In this document: one piece after another, positions 16,773-26,124 of the stretch | How the letters are laid out: the number at the start of each line of letters is the position of its first letter | Numbering within the stretch: position 1 is the first letter of the stretch | Assembly: GCF_005503445.1 (NCBI RefSeq) | Contig: NZ_SCOH01000005.1 | Coordinates: 1-64,000, forward strand | Direction of reading: 5' to 3' | Length of the DNA: 64,000 nt | Origin: Chitinivorax sp. B | Lineage (GTDB): Bacteria; Pseudomonadota; Gammaproteobacteria; Burkholderiales; SCOH01 | Made by a program: the position numbers and the translations under genes | The notes under the pieces: model-generated | The model's input: the letters and a program-made list of their open reading frames with translations, nothing else | Told to the model about the DNA's origin: nothing | Databases searched by the model: none

Positions 16773-18677
16773 ATGCCCATCATTTCATTACCCGATCGAT
16801 CGCAACGACAATTCGATCAACCCGTTTCCATCCTCGATATTGCAGTTGCCATTGGCCCACGCCTGGCCAAAGCAGCCCTAGCAGGTCAGGTCAATGGCCA
16901 GCTGGTGGATATCAGCCATGTCGTCACTGCGGACGCACAGGTTGCCATCGTGACGGCTGACCACCCGCAGGCTTTGGACATCTTGCGCCATTCCTGCGCG
17001 CATTTGCTGGCCATGGCGGTCAAACAACTGTTCCCTGCCGTACAAGTCACCATTGGCCCGGTCATTGAAGATGGCTTCTATTACGACTTTGCCAGTGACC
17101 AGGCCTTTACGCCCGATGATCTGGCCGCCATCGAAGTGCGCATGCATGAGTTGGCCAAGCAGGATTGGCCGATCGTGCGCCGCGAACTGCCTCGCGAGGC
17201 GGCATCCGCCTATTTTGGTGAGCTGGGCGAAGTCTACAAACAGCAGATCATTGCCGACATTCCGGCCGGTGAGGTGTTGTCGTTGTATCGCCAGGGCGAT
17301 TTCGAAGACCTGTGCCGGGGACCGCACGTCCCCTCCACGGGCCGAATCGGTGCGTTCAAGCTGCTGAAAGTGGCCGGGGCCTACTGGCGTGGCAATGCCA
17401 ACAACGCGATGCTGCAACGTATCTATGGCACATGCTGGCGTAACCAGGCCGAGCTGGATGCCTATCTGCTACGACTGGAGGAAGCAGGTAAGCGTGACCA
17501 TCGCAAGCTGGGCGCGCGGCTGGACTGGTTTCATTTTCAAGACAACGCCCCTGGGGCGGTTTTCTGGCATCCAAAGGGTTGGTCGGTATTCCAGCAACTA
17601 CTGAGTTACATGCGCGGTCGGCATGATGCGGAAGGCTATGTTGAAGTGAACACGCCGGACGTGATGGACCGATCGCTGTGGGAAATATCCGGCCATTGGT
17701 TCAACTACCGCGAGCACATGTTCACGACGCAAACAGAAGATGAACGAGTCTTCGCACTCAAACCCATGAACTGTCCAGGAGCCGTGTCGCTGTTCAAACA
17801 TGGCCTGCGCAGCTATCGCGAGCTGCCGTTACGCATGGCCGAATTCGGCAAGGTACACCGTTATGAGCCTTCCGGGGCATTACATGGTCTGATGCGGGTT
17901 CGCCATTTTACGCAAGACGATGCCCACATCTTCTGTACGCCAGCGCAGTTGGGGGCAGAATGTAAACGGGTAGTAGAACTGGTGCTGGCCATCTATCGCG
18001 ATTTCGGGTTTGAAGAAGTCGCCATCAAGCTGTCCACACGCCCCGATAACCGCATGGGATCAGACAGCCTGTGGGACCAGCTGGAGCGTGCGTTGTCTGA
18101 CGCACTGGACGAACTGAACCTACCCTACTCGCTCAACCCTGGAGAAGGTGCGTTCTATGGCCCGAAGCTGGAATTCGTGCTCAAGGATGCAATTGGCCGC
18201 GACTGGCAATGTGGCACGTTACAGGTGGATTTGAACCTGCCTGAACAGTTCGACATTCATTACGTGGCAGAAAACGGCGAGAAACAACGCCCGGTCATGT
18301 TGCATCGCGCCTTGTTCGGCTCCCTTGAACGCTTCATCGGCATCCTGCTGGAACACTATGCAGGCGCCATCCCCAGTTGGCTGGCACCGGTGCAACTGGC
18401 TGTTCTGAACATCAGTGAAGCGCAGGTGGAATACGCCCTGCAATTGGGGGCAACATTGAAAGCAATAGGCATACGGGTTGACGTCGATACGCGCAATGAG
18501 AAGATCGGCTTCAAGATTCGCGAAAAAACGCTGGAAAAAATCCCCTATCTGGCGATCGTCGGCGACAACGAAATAGCAAGCGGTCTGATTGCCGTGCGCA
18601 GCCGACATGGCGATGATCTGGGCAGCATGCCACTGGCCCAACTGGTGGAAAAGCTGAAAGCTGAGCGACCACACTAG
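16773..18677 (+). CDS. thrS: Threonyl-tRNA synthetase
   Basis: 634 residues from an ATG with AGGAGT upstream (E. coli ThrRS has 642). Order: N-terminal TGS domain, editing domain ([23 protein letters not shown]), class II catalytic core (motif 2 [28 protein letters not shown], motif 3 [21 protein letters not shown]) and the anticodon domain ([14 protein letters not shown]). Zn ligands Cys334, the DDAH His and the LHRA His are kept. Residue 337, His in the usual MNCPGH, is Ala here. Key stretches such as VHRYEPSGA and [14 protein letters not shown] look more like other ThrRS lineages than the E. coli type. infC-rpmI-rplT do not follow, so it may be a second, stand-alone copy. Probably controlled by the threonine attenuator before it. 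Confidence 0.95.
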   Translation: MPIISLPDRSQRQFDQPVSILDIAVAIGPRLAKAALAGQVNGQLVDISHVVTADAQVAIVTADHPQALDILRHSCAHLLAMAVKQLFPAVQVTIGPVIEDGFYYDFASDQAFTPDDLAAIEVRMHELAKQDWPIVRRELPREAASAYFGELGEVYKQQIIADIPAGEVLSLYRQGDFEDLCRGPHVPSTGRIGAFKLLKVAGAYWRGNANNAMLQRIYGTCWRNQAELDAYLLRLEEAGKRDHRKLGARLDWFHFQDNAPGAVFWHPKGWSVFQQLLSYMRGRHDAEGYVEVNTPDVMDRSLWEISGHWFNYREHMFTTQTEDERVFALKPMNCPGAVSLFKHGLRSYRELPLRMAEFGKVHRYEPSGALHGLMRVRHFTQDDAHIFCTPAQLGAECKRVVELVLAIYRDFGFEEVAIKLSTRPDNRMGSDSLWDQLERALSDALDELNLPYSLNPGEGAFYGPKLEFVLKDAIGRDWQCGTLQVDLNLPEQFDIHYVAENGEKQRPVMLHRALFGSLERFIGILLEHYAGAIPSWLAPVQLAVLNISEAQVEYALQLGATLKAIGIRVDVDTRNEKIGFKIREKTLEKIPYLAIVGDNEIASGLIAVRSRHGDDLGSMPLAQLVEKLKAERPH

Positions 18678-18710
18678 GTTCGGTTGACACGGTTTCATGG
18701 CCCGCGCCCT

Positions 18711-21359
18711 TTACACCCCTTCCCGCCGTGCCAGCAACGGCGGGACCAGGTCATTGCCTTCCATTCTCATCAACCAGTTGACCAACTGTTCTGCGGGCAT
18801 GGGGCGTTCAATGTAATAGCCTTGAATCAAGTCACAACCCAGCATCTGCAATCGCCGACAGACAATTTCGGATTCCACTCCCTCGGCAACCACTTGCAAT
18901 CCCAGATCATGTGCCATGTTGATGGCCGTTCGAACAATTGCAGTGTCATCCGGCTGACGATCCAGCGCAAAAATGAATGACTTGTCGATCTTCAGCTCGC
19001 TGATCGGCAGGCGATTCAGATAGGCCAACGACGAATAGCCAACGCCAAAATCGTCCATCGATACCTTGATACCGGCATGACGAATGGGGTGCAGCACACG
19101 CAGTGCAACATCCTGATCCTGCATCATGGCGGTTTCAGTCAACTCCAGCGTCAGGCAATCAGGCAATGCCTGTGAATCGCGTAACAGGCCCAGCAGATAC
19201 TCGCAAAAATGCGCCTCTCGCAGATTCTTGGCAGAAATATTGATCGACATATCCAACTGGATTCCAGCTGCACGCCATGCCATCAATTGCTTCAGAGCCT
19301 GTTCCAATACCCAGCGTGTCAGTGGCTTGATCAGGCCAGTATGTTCCGCCATGGTCACAAACTGGTCTGGCGGGATAGGACCGTGAACCGGATGTGGCCA
19401 TCTGAGCAACGCTTCCACCCCGACAATGCGTCGATCCCGCAGGTCGAACTTGGGTTGATAATGCAACTGCAATTCATTGGTAGTCAGGGCTTGCCGCAGT
19501 TCGCCCATCATTGACAAGCGACGAGCACTATAGCGGTTTTGCCGGTCAGAATAGACCGAGATATCGTGTTCACCATGGGCAGCCATTTCTACCGCCACCT
19601 CGGCACAACGTAACAGGCTGTCGAACTCCTGTGCATGCAGTGGACACAGGCTGATGCCAATCACAACCGGTACATCGATCGACATCTCCAGGTAATTGAC
19701 CGTCTCCCGCATCGCTTTGGCCAGCTGATTGGCACGCGCTTGGATCAGATCCTCATTGTCAGCCGACAGGATGGCAGCAAAGCTGACTCCTTCAATATGC
19801 GCCAATACGTCGCCAGATTCGACATCCAGCAACTGAACCCCAGGTGTGACAGACACAGCCTGCGCCAGCCTTGCGACCACCAGTTTCAATAGTCCATCAC
19901 CGGCCTGATGTCCCAGTGTGTTGTTGATCTCCTGAAAATGCGGAAACTTGATCAGCAAAAAACCAATCATCCGCCTGGACGCCACCGCCTGGGTAATGAT
20001 GTTGGTTGTGGACTGCTCCAACAGCAACCGGTTTGGCGTCCCGGTCAGCCGATCGTGCAGTGACTGATGAAGCAGCCGGGATTCCGCGACAGCCCGTTGC
20101 TGCGCTTCTTCCAAGGCTGTTTTTTGCGCCATATAGCGTTGACGCCGTTCGTGATTGATGCGATCAGCCAAGGCAATCGACAACACCACAACTTCAAATA
20201 TCGATCCCAGTTGCACACTGTATTCTGTGACCAGATTACGCGGCAACATGCCATATTTCTGCAATGCATACAGCAGAATGCCTGTCAGGAAGACACTCCA
20301 AGCTGCCACGAAATAGCGGGCTGGCACACTGCCTTGATGCAGGCTCAGCAAACCGGCGATAAATGATACCAAGGCTGCCAGCAACGCCAAGCTCACCGCT
20401 ACGCGAATCATCACCGCATAAGGCAGGAACAGTGCACCAACCGCGACACCTGCTGCCACGACCGATAGCGATCGCAACAGAAACGACAACCTGCGTCGGC
20501 CAAGCCACAGCCGCAAAAACTCGTCGGTGAACAAACAGACAAATGTGACAAACAGGGCAGACAACACGGCCATCGACACATCCTGCCACCAGACACTGCT
20601 TGGCCAGAGGTATTGATAGCCAAACCCCTGGATGGCCATCTGCCCCAGCAACATCGTCGCCACATAAGCGATGTAATAAAGGTAAACCCGTTCACGAATA
20701 CTGAACCAGATAAAGGCGTTGTATAACAACAGCACCAACAGCATGCCGAAATACGCCGATTGCGGTACCAGTCGTGCCTGTTCCGTTTCAATGTACCGGG
20801 ATTGGGTCGACAAGGTCGCCGGTAACTGCACAGTACCCTGCGATGCAACAAAGATCCATACTTGGTAGGTAGACCCTGCTTCCAGATCCAATGGGAACAG
20901 AAAATTCCGATGCGACAGCGGCCGTTGATAGAATGGCTCAGCGTCACCAGTACGCCAGTGTGAAATCAGTCGATCATCCCGTATCAGCCATACCTGGACA
21001 TAGTCGAGTACCGGGTAGGCAATTTCCAGCAACCAGTTGTGCGGTAAATCGTTTTCGACTTTCAGACGTGCCTGGAACCAGTAACCTTTTTGGGAATACC
21101 CGAAATTGGGGACATTGGACAGATCCGACTCCCAGACCTGCTCCGGCAATTGTCGAATGATTTCCAGTTGGGTCTGTCCTGTAGCATCGGCATAGACTGA
21201 CAACGACGGCCCCAACGGTACAACCGCATCTGCATCGCTCAAGACCAGGACTCCGGCAACTGTCACGCTTGTCCACAGCAGCAGGCCCATGCCAAGCAGC
21301 CAACCCACAAGCCATTGCATCACCCCATGCCGAGCAAGGCCCAACCGCCAGGACAACAT
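18711..21359 (-). CDS. 7TM-DISM, degenerate GGDEF, EAL c-di-GMP phosphodiesterase
   Basis: 882 residues. After an N-terminal signal/anchor segment (WLVGWLLGMGLLLWTSVTVAGVLVL) comes a 7TMR-DISM extracellular domain (about 45-180, with NFGYSQKGYWFQARLKVEN), then seven transmembrane helices (about 190-400). The GGDEF domain (about 430-590) begins DRLTGTPNRLLLEQ, but the signature is broken to IEGVSFAAI, so no cyclase activity is expected. The EAL domain looks intact: GVEALLRWPHP, LELTETAMM, MDDFGVGYSSLAYLNRLP, ELKIDKSFI, VVAEGVES. The protein is thus probably a membrane-bound c-di-GMP phosphodiesterase that senses a ligand outside the cytoplasm. It converges on thrS with a 33-base gap. The start is uncertain, without a clear ribosome site. 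Confidence 0.9.
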   Translation of the reverse strand: MLSWRLGLARHGVMQWLVGWLLGMGLLLWTSVTVAGVLVLSDADAVVPLGPSLSVYADATGQTQLEIIRQLPEQVWESDLSNVPNFGYSQKGYWFQARLKVENDLPHNWLLEIAYPVLDYVQVWLIRDDRLISHWRTGDAEPFYQRPLSHRNFLFPLDLEAGSTYQVWIFVASQGTVQLPATLSTQSRYIETEQARLVPQSAYFGMLLVLLLYNAFIWFSIRERVYLYYIAYVATMLLGQMAIQGFGYQYLWPSSVWWQDVSMAVLSALFVTFVCLFTDEFLRLWLGRRRLSFLLRSLSVVAAGVAVGALFLPYAVMIRVAVSLALLAALVSFIAGLLSLHQGSVPARYFVAAWSVFLTGILLYALQKYGMLPRNLVTEYSVQLGSIFEVVVLSIALADRINHERRQRYMAQKTALEEAQQRAVAESRLLHQSLHDRLTGTPNRLLLEQSTTNIITQAVASRRMIGFLLIKFPHFQEINNTLGHQAGDGLLKLVVARLAQAVSVTPGVQLLDVESGDVLAHIEGVSFAAILSADNEDLIQARANQLAKAMRETVNYLEMSIDVPVVIGISLCPLHAQEFDSLLRCAEVAVEMAAHGEHDISVYSDRQNRYSARRLSMMGELRQALTTNELQLHYQPKFDLRDRRIVGVEALLRWPHPVHGPIPPDQFVTMAEHTGLIKPLTRWVLEQALKQLMAWRAAGIQLDMSINISAKNLREAHFCEYLLGLLRDSQALPDCLTLELTETAMMQDQDVALRVLHPIRHAGIKVSMDDFGVGYSSLAYLNRLPISELKIDKSFIFALDRQPDDTAIVRTAINMAHDLGLQVVAEGVESEIVCRRLQMLGCDLIQGYYIERPMPAEQLVNWLMRMEGNDLVPPLLARREGV

Positions 21360-22025
21360 GATCAGTCAACCCTTCCAGTTCGAGAGGTTTTCCCATTTTA
21401 GGAAAAAAATCAGGCCCACGTTCAGCCACCAACCCCGAATCGCGGTTGCTATTCAATTGTATTGTGGCAATCCATAACTCATTTTGCAGCGCAGCAATAT
21501 TTCGCAATTGCAGCAATTAATTTTAGTTCGTTGATTTAAATATTTAAATCAATTAAACAATACAAGCACTGAATCAACGTACGACATACAGAATATATGA
21601 CTTCGGAAATCCACAAGAAAATCTCTGTTGCCAAGTCATACTTTTTGCGTATGATCATTCCCAGTGCTGCACCAAACCGACAACCAACCAAGCTTTTCAT
21701 CTCTTGTACATATTGAACCAGCTTGGGTTGCAGCACCGTTTCAGCTTGTCCCGCCCCGCATTCGCAAGTTGAAACACACAATAAAAAAATCATAACAAGA
21801 GCACGATCACACAACGGTAGTCATATGTCGCCAGGTTCCCTTGCGCGCAAGCCGCCTGCTGCCCTCAGCTGTCGTTGACGCCGACAGCACTGGCCCTGTG
21901 TCGCCTGCGACCTACCACTCCGTTGCCCAACGTGCCCGATTCCGGATCACCAATGCACCTGCATACTTGATGGGCAGAGTGATCAGGAAGCCATGCATCC
22001 CATGACACGTTAGAGGAGTCGTTTC
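21360..22025. other. Intergenic region upstream of the TRAP operon
   Basis: About 670 bases. The left part (21480-21700) is AT-rich. A 92-codon minus-strand ORF (21814-21536) starts with a lipoprotein-like stretch (MIFLLCVSTCECG) but has no recognisable domain; it may be a fragment or chance. The right end carries the AGAGGAG ribosome site of the DctQ gene. No promoter is convincing by eye. Confidence 0.4.
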
Positions 22026-22583
22026 ATGAAGTTCCTGCTGCAGCTCTCACGGATGATCGATACCATGACCGAGTTCGTTGGCAAGTCGGCTATGTGGCTG
22101 GTACTGATCATGGTATTGATCAGTGCAGGTAATGCCATTATCCGCAAGGCTTTCGACATCAGTTCCAACGCATTTCTGGAAATCCAGTGGTACCTCTTTT
22201 CTGCCGTCTTTTTGCTTGGGGCAGCCTATACGTTGCTACGCAACGAACACATTCGCATTGACCTGATTGTTGGCAAGCTCAGTCAGCGTGGACAGGTCTG
22301 GGTGGACATTCTGGGTGGCGTGTTCTTTCTGCTTCCGATGGCCTGCATGATGGTTTACTACGGCTGGCCTTTGTTTACCCAGGCATTGATATCGGGCGAA
22401 ATGTCACCGGATGCTGGCGGGTTGATTCGATGGCCCGTGTGGGCACTGATTCCCGCCGGTTTTGGCTTGCTGATCCTGCAAGCGATCTCCGAGATCATCA
22501 AACGTGTCGCATTCCTGCAAGGTATGGCACCGTTCCCTGGGGATGCCAAGCATCACACCCATCATGAGGAGAACCGCACATGA
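22026..22583 (+). CDS. TRAP transporter small permease (DctQ)
   Basis: 185 residues with four predicted membrane segments, the normal DctQ size and topology: SAMWLVLIMVLISAGNAIIR, FLEIQWYLFSAVFLLGAAYTLL followed by the conserved NEHIRIDLI, WVDILGGVFFLLPMACMMVYYG, and VWALIPAGFGLLILQAISEII. It forms a membrane complex with DctM for sodium-driven uptake of an organic acid. The ribosome site AGAGGAG lies seven bases before the ATG. Its stop overlaps the DctM start (ATGA). Confidence 0.93.
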   Translation: MKFLLQLSRMIDTMTEFVGKSAMWLVLIMVLISAGNAIIRKAFDISSNAFLEIQWYLFSAVFLLGAAYTLLRNEHIRIDLIVGKLSQRGQVWVDILGGVFFLLPMACMMVYYGWPLFTQALISGEMSPDAGGLIRWPVWALIPAGFGLLILQAISEIIKRVAFLQGMAPFPGDAKHHTHHEENRT

Positions 22584-24073
22584 GCCATTCGATGATGGCC
22601 CCGATCATGTTCGCGTCGCTCATCGCTTTTCTATTGATGGGTTACCCGGTCGCCTTTGCACTGTCCGCTGTCGGCTTGCTGTTTGCCATCATCGGTATCG
22701 AAATGGGCCTATTGCAGCCTGCCTTGCTGCAGGCATTGCCTCAGCAGGTGTTCGATATCATGAAGAACGACACGCTGCTGGCAATTCCATTCTTTACCTT
22801 CATGGGGTTGATTCTGGAACGATCCGGCATGGCTGAAGACATGCTCGACACCATTGGTCAGTTATTCGGTCGATTGCGTGGTGGGCTGGCCTATGCGGTG
22901 ATCTTTGTCGGCGCCTTGCTGGCAGCAACCACTGGCGTCGTAGCCGCTTCCGTGATTTCCATGGGCCTGATCTCGCTGCCCATCATGATGCGCTACGGCT
23001 ACGATGCACGACTGGCTACCGGGGTCATTGCCGCATCCGGCACATTGGCACAGATCATCCCACCCAGCTTGGTACTGATCGTATTGGCTGACCAGTTAGG
23101 CGTATCCGTAGGTGACATGTATGAAGGTGCACTGGTCCCCGGCCTGCTCTTGACGGCCATGTACGCCGCTTATGTATTCATCGTCAGTATGCTGAAACCC
23201 AGCAGTGCACCCGCCTTGCCACCGGAAGCTCGCACGCTGCATGGCATGAAGCTGTTACTGCGGGTCTGTACTTCATTGCTGCCGCCATTGGTCCTGATCT
23301 TTCTCGTATTGGGCACCATCTTCCTCGGTATTGCCACGCCAACGGAAGGTGGTGCCATGGGTGCAGTTGGTGCCTTGATCCTGGCCATGATGAATGGTCG
23401 TCTGAATATATCGATGACCCGCCAGGCGATGGAATCCACACTCAAGCTGTCGACTTTTGTCGTATTCATCCTGATCGGTGCGCGGGTCTTCCGCATCGCC
23501 TTTCTGGGTGTCGATGGCGATCAATGGGTGGAAACCTTGCTGGAAACCATCCCCGGTGGCCCGATGGGCTTCCTGATCGCTGTCAACGTGCTGGTATTCT
23601 TGCTCGCCTTCTTCCTCGATTTCTTCGAGATCGCCTTCATTCTGGTACCACTGTTGACCCCAGTGGCCCAAAAACTGGGTATCGATCTGGTGTGGTTTGG
23701 TGTTTTGCTGGGCGTCAACATGCAGACTTCCTTCATGCACCCACCTTTCGGTTTTGCCCTGTTCTACCTACGGTCAGTCGCGCCAAAGGAGATCAAGACC
23801 ACCGACATCTATTGGGGTGCCATTCCGTTTGTCGTGATCCAGATCATCATGGTGGTGCTGGTCATCAGCTTCCCGCAGTTGGTGGGCCATCATCCGACAC
23901 CAGACAAAGGTAGCGAAAACGTGGATCTGTTGTATCAGCAAGCGCCAGCCAACAACGATCACACTACAGAACTGCAAGCACCAGATGGTGCCACCATCCC
24001 TGCCCCGGAACCGACCGAGGAACCCGACCCTGCCGCTGCCCTGATGGAGGAAGCAGCGAAACAGCAACCCTGA
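22580..24073 (+). CDS. TRAP transporter large permease (DctM)
   Basis: 497 residues and about twelve hydrophobic helices. DctM signatures include PFFTFMGLILERSGMAEDMLDTIGQLFGRLRGGLAYAV, ATTGVVAASVISMGLISLPIMMRYGYDARLATGVIAASGTLAQIIPPSLVLIVLAD, TPTEGGAMGAVGAL and FLDFFEIAFILVPLLTPVAQKLGIDLVWFGVLLGVNMQTSFMHPPFGFALFYLRSVAP. The last 65 residues are an unusual hydrophilic tail rich in Pro, Glu, Asp and Ala. It overlaps DctQ by four bases. The substrate is probably an organic acid, judged from the binding protein that follows. Confidence 0.95.
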   Translation: MSHSMMAPIMFASLIAFLLMGYPVAFALSAVGLLFAIIGIEMGLLQPALLQALPQQVFDIMKNDTLLAIPFFTFMGLILERSGMAEDMLDTIGQLFGRLRGGLAYAVIFVGALLAATTGVVAASVISMGLISLPIMMRYGYDARLATGVIAASGTLAQIIPPSLVLIVLADQLGVSVGDMYEGALVPGLLLTAMYAAYVFIVSMLKPSSAPALPPEARTLHGMKLLLRVCTSLLPPLVLIFLVLGTIFLGIATPTEGGAMGAVGALILAMMNGRLNISMTRQAMESTLKLSTFVVFILIGARVFRIAFLGVDGDQWVETLLETIPGGPMGFLIAVNVLVFLLAFFLDFFEIAFILVPLLTPVAQKLGIDLVWFGVLLGVNMQTSFMHPPFGFALFYLRSVAPKEIKTTDIYWGAIPFVVIQIIMVVLVISFPQLVGHHPTPDKGSENVDLLYQQAPANNDHTTELQAPDGATIPAPEPTEEPDPAAALMEEAAKQQP

Positions 24074-24080
24074 GCCAATC

Positions 24081-24104
24081 CTTGGCGGTGGCGCCACCGC
24101 CAAG
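24081..24104. repeat. 24-base perfect palindrome between DctM and the binding protein
   Basis: Bases 24081-24104 are a perfect GC-rich inverted repeat of two 12-base arms, eight bases after the DctM stop and 52 bases before the binding-protein start. There is no U-run, so it is not an intrinsic terminator. Such hairpins often protect upstream mRNA or set the higher level of the binding protein relative to the permease in transport operons. Role inferred. Confidence 0.7.
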
Positions 24105-24155
24105 CGAGCAACCATAGCGGATGGTCATTAATAAATCAGCAAGAGGAGCCAACAC

Positions 24156-25253
24156 ATGGAACGTCGTTCATTTCTGAAAAAGGCAGGCAGCGCAGGCCTG
24201 GCTGCAGCTGCCGTTTCCGCCCCTGTCTTTGCCGCAGAGCCTCAGGTCAAGTGGAAGCTGGCCTCCAGCTTTCCCAAAAGCCTGGACACCATCTACGGTG
24301 CAGCCGAAACCCTGGCCAACCGGATTGCACAAATCACCGAGGGTAAATTCCAGATCCGTGTCTATGGTGGTGGCGAACTGGTTCCCGGTCTGGGGGTGAT
24401 GGATGCGGTACAGCAAGGCACCGTCGAATGCGGTCACACCTGCAGCTATTACTATGTAGGCAAAAACAAGGCGTTTGCCTTTGATACATCCATGCCCTTT
24501 GGCCTGACTGCCCGTCAGCAAAATGCCTGGATGTACTTCGGTGGCGGCTTGCAACTGATGCGCGAGCTGTTCAAGGAATACAACATCATCCATTTCCCAG
24601 GTGGCAATACGGGTACACAGATGGGTGGCTGGTTCCGCGAAGAAATAAAATCCCTGGCGCAACTCAAGGGGAAAAAAATGCGCATCCCCGGTATCGGCGG
24701 TGAAATCATGGCGCGCCTGGGTGCGGTGCCGCAAACCATTGCTGGTGGCGATATCTACCCTGCGCTTGAGAAAGGCACCATTGATGCCGCCGAATGGGTT
24801 GGCCCTTATGACGACGAAAAGCTTGGGTTCTATAAGGTAGCCAAGCATTACTACTACCCAGGCTGGTGGGAGCCGGGGCCCCAAGTATCGTTCTATGTGA
24901 ACATAGATCAGTGGAACAAATTGCCGAAGGAATTTCAAGCAGCCTTTGAAGTAGCAGCGGCAGAAGCCAACATAACCATGATTGCCGAATACGATGCCAA
25001 GAACCCCGCCGCCTTGGTTCGGCTGTTGGGCAATGGCGTGAAACTGCGCCAGTATCCTGCCGATATCCTGGCTGCAGCCGAGGTGGAAGCCTTCAAGCTG
25101 TATGACGAAGAAGCGGAAAAAAATCCGAAATTCAAGAAAATCTATACCGAGTGGCAGAAATTCCGCAAGCTGCAACATGGCTGGCATGCTATTGCGGATT
25201 CGACGATGGAACGGGTGATGTACGCCCCTAAAAAAGCACCCACGAAAAAGTAG
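24156..25253 (+). CDS. TRAP transporter substrate-binding protein (DctP family, TakP-like)
   Basis: 365 residues. The N-terminus is a Tat signal (ERRSFLKKAGSAGLAAAAVSAPVFA), so the protein is exported folded to the periplasm. The mature part matches the DctP family: VKWKLASSFPKSLDTIYGAAETLANRIAQITEGKFQIRVYGGGELVPGLGVMDAVQQGTVECGHT, RIPGIGGEIMARLGAVPQTIAGGDIYPALEKGTIDAAEWVGPYDDEKLGFYKVAKHYYYPGWWEPG. The EWVGPYDDEKLG region and length resemble the TakP/alpha-keto-acid subgroup, in which the conserved Arg (about 170) and Trp/Glu residues clamp the carboxylate. It is the last gene of the TRAP operon and is followed by a strong terminator. Confidence 0.93.
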   Translation: MERRSFLKKAGSAGLAAAAVSAPVFAAEPQVKWKLASSFPKSLDTIYGAAETLANRIAQITEGKFQIRVYGGGELVPGLGVMDAVQQGTVECGHTCSYYYVGKNKAFAFDTSMPFGLTARQQNAWMYFGGGLQLMRELFKEYNIIHFPGGNTGTQMGGWFREEIKSLAQLKGKKMRIPGIGGEIMARLGAVPQTIAGGDIYPALEKGTIDAAEWVGPYDDEKLGFYKVAKHYYYPGWWEPGPQVSFYVNIDQWNKLPKEFQAAFEVAAAEANITMIAEYDAKNPAALVRLLGNGVKLRQYPADILAAAEVEAFKLYDEEAEKNPKFKKIYTEWQKFRKLQHGWHAIADSTMERVMYAPKKAPTKK

Positions 25254-25270
25254 GCCGATTCCATCGTTGC

Positions 25271-25303
25271 AAGCCTGTCACCTTGTGACAGGCTTTTTGT
25301 TTT
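25271..25303 (+). terminator. Rho-independent terminator of the TRAP operon
   Basis: A 10-bp stem (AGCCTGTCAC with GTGACAGGCT, three-base loop) is followed by TTTTTGTTTT. It starts 18 bases after the stop of the binding-protein gene. Confidence 0.9.
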
Positions 25304-25368
25304 CCTCAGAACACCCAGAAGCGGTGGCCACGGGTAGCGTCAAGCTGGTTGGAATCCCAAAGCAGATC

Positions 25369-26073
25369 TCAGCAATGGCGAGATGAGCGAACCGACATCG
25401 GCCCGACCTGTTGACCTCGAAAATAGTCTTCCAATGCTGCCTCGGCACTCAGGATGTGCTCACGCAAAAAAGCCACTGCCCCGATGGCATCCTTGCGTCG
25501 GCACAGATTCAACAATTCGGTATGCTCAGCCTGGGCTTTGCCACCCACGTCCGACAACATCAGTTGCATACGGGTATAGCGCTCGGTGCGGTTATGCAAC
25601 TGTTCCACGATTGCCATGGTCTGTGGCCGTCGTGCCGCCCGGTACAAAGTCATGTGGTAACGGGCATTCAGAATACCCCAGTCCTGTACATCCCTTGACG
25701 CCAGGGCCGCGTCAAATTCCGCCAGTACTGCGGTGGCGGCATCGATGTCGGTCTGAGTCTGGCGCGGTACCGCTTCCAGCAGCAGATCGCATTCCAGCAA
25801 CACCCTGACCCGTAGCAACTCGACAATTTCTTCCAGCGCCAGTGTCGTAACCACGGCACCCTTATGCTCCACGATCCGCACCAAACCTTCGGCCTCCAGC
25901 TGCCTCAGGGCCTCGCGCACCGGGACCCGGCTCATGCCCAGATCCCGCGACACAGCCTCCTGCCTGAGTTGCATCCCCTCCGGATAATGGCCAGACAAGA
26001 TCCGGTTACGCAGGGTTTCAGTGGCAATGGCAGTCAGGGTGCCCTGAGGCAGCACACTGGTCAGGTCTGACAT
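25369..26073 (-). CDS. GntR family transcriptional regulator, FCD subgroup
   Basis: 234 residues. The N-terminal winged helix is typical of GntR (IATETLRNRILSGHYPEGMQLRQEAVSRDLGMSRVPVREALRQLEAEGLVRIVEHKGAVVTTL). The helical C-terminal FCD domain (VRVLLECDLLLEAV, NARYHMTLYRAARRPQTMAIVEQLHN, EHTELLNLCRRKD) often binds a metal and a small organic acid. It converges on the TRAP operon, whose solute it may sense. A GGAG ribosome site lies upstream of the ATG. Members of this subgroup bind TTGTATACAA-like palindromes; two such sites are present at 34960 and 35125, but not beside this gene. Confidence 0.92.
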   Translation of the reverse strand: MSDLTSVLPQGTLTAIATETLRNRILSGHYPEGMQLRQEAVSRDLGMSRVPVREALRQLEAEGLVRIVEHKGAVVTTLALEEIVELLRVRVLLECDLLLEAVPRQTQTDIDAATAVLAEFDAALASRDVQDWGILNARYHMTLYRAARRPQTMAIVEQLHNRTERYTRMQLMLSDVGGKAQAEHTELLNLCRRKDAIGAVAFLREHILSAEAALEDYFRGQQVGPMSVRSSRHC

Positions 26074-26124
26074 GGTGAACGATCTCCGACATCGGGGGAA
26101 GCGGCCATTCTGGCGGTTTTGTCA

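Noticed and set aside
21536-21814. 92-codon ORF with a lipoprotein-like start
   Set aside because: No recognisable domain after the first 20 residues, no ribosome site; kept only as a remark on the intergenic region.
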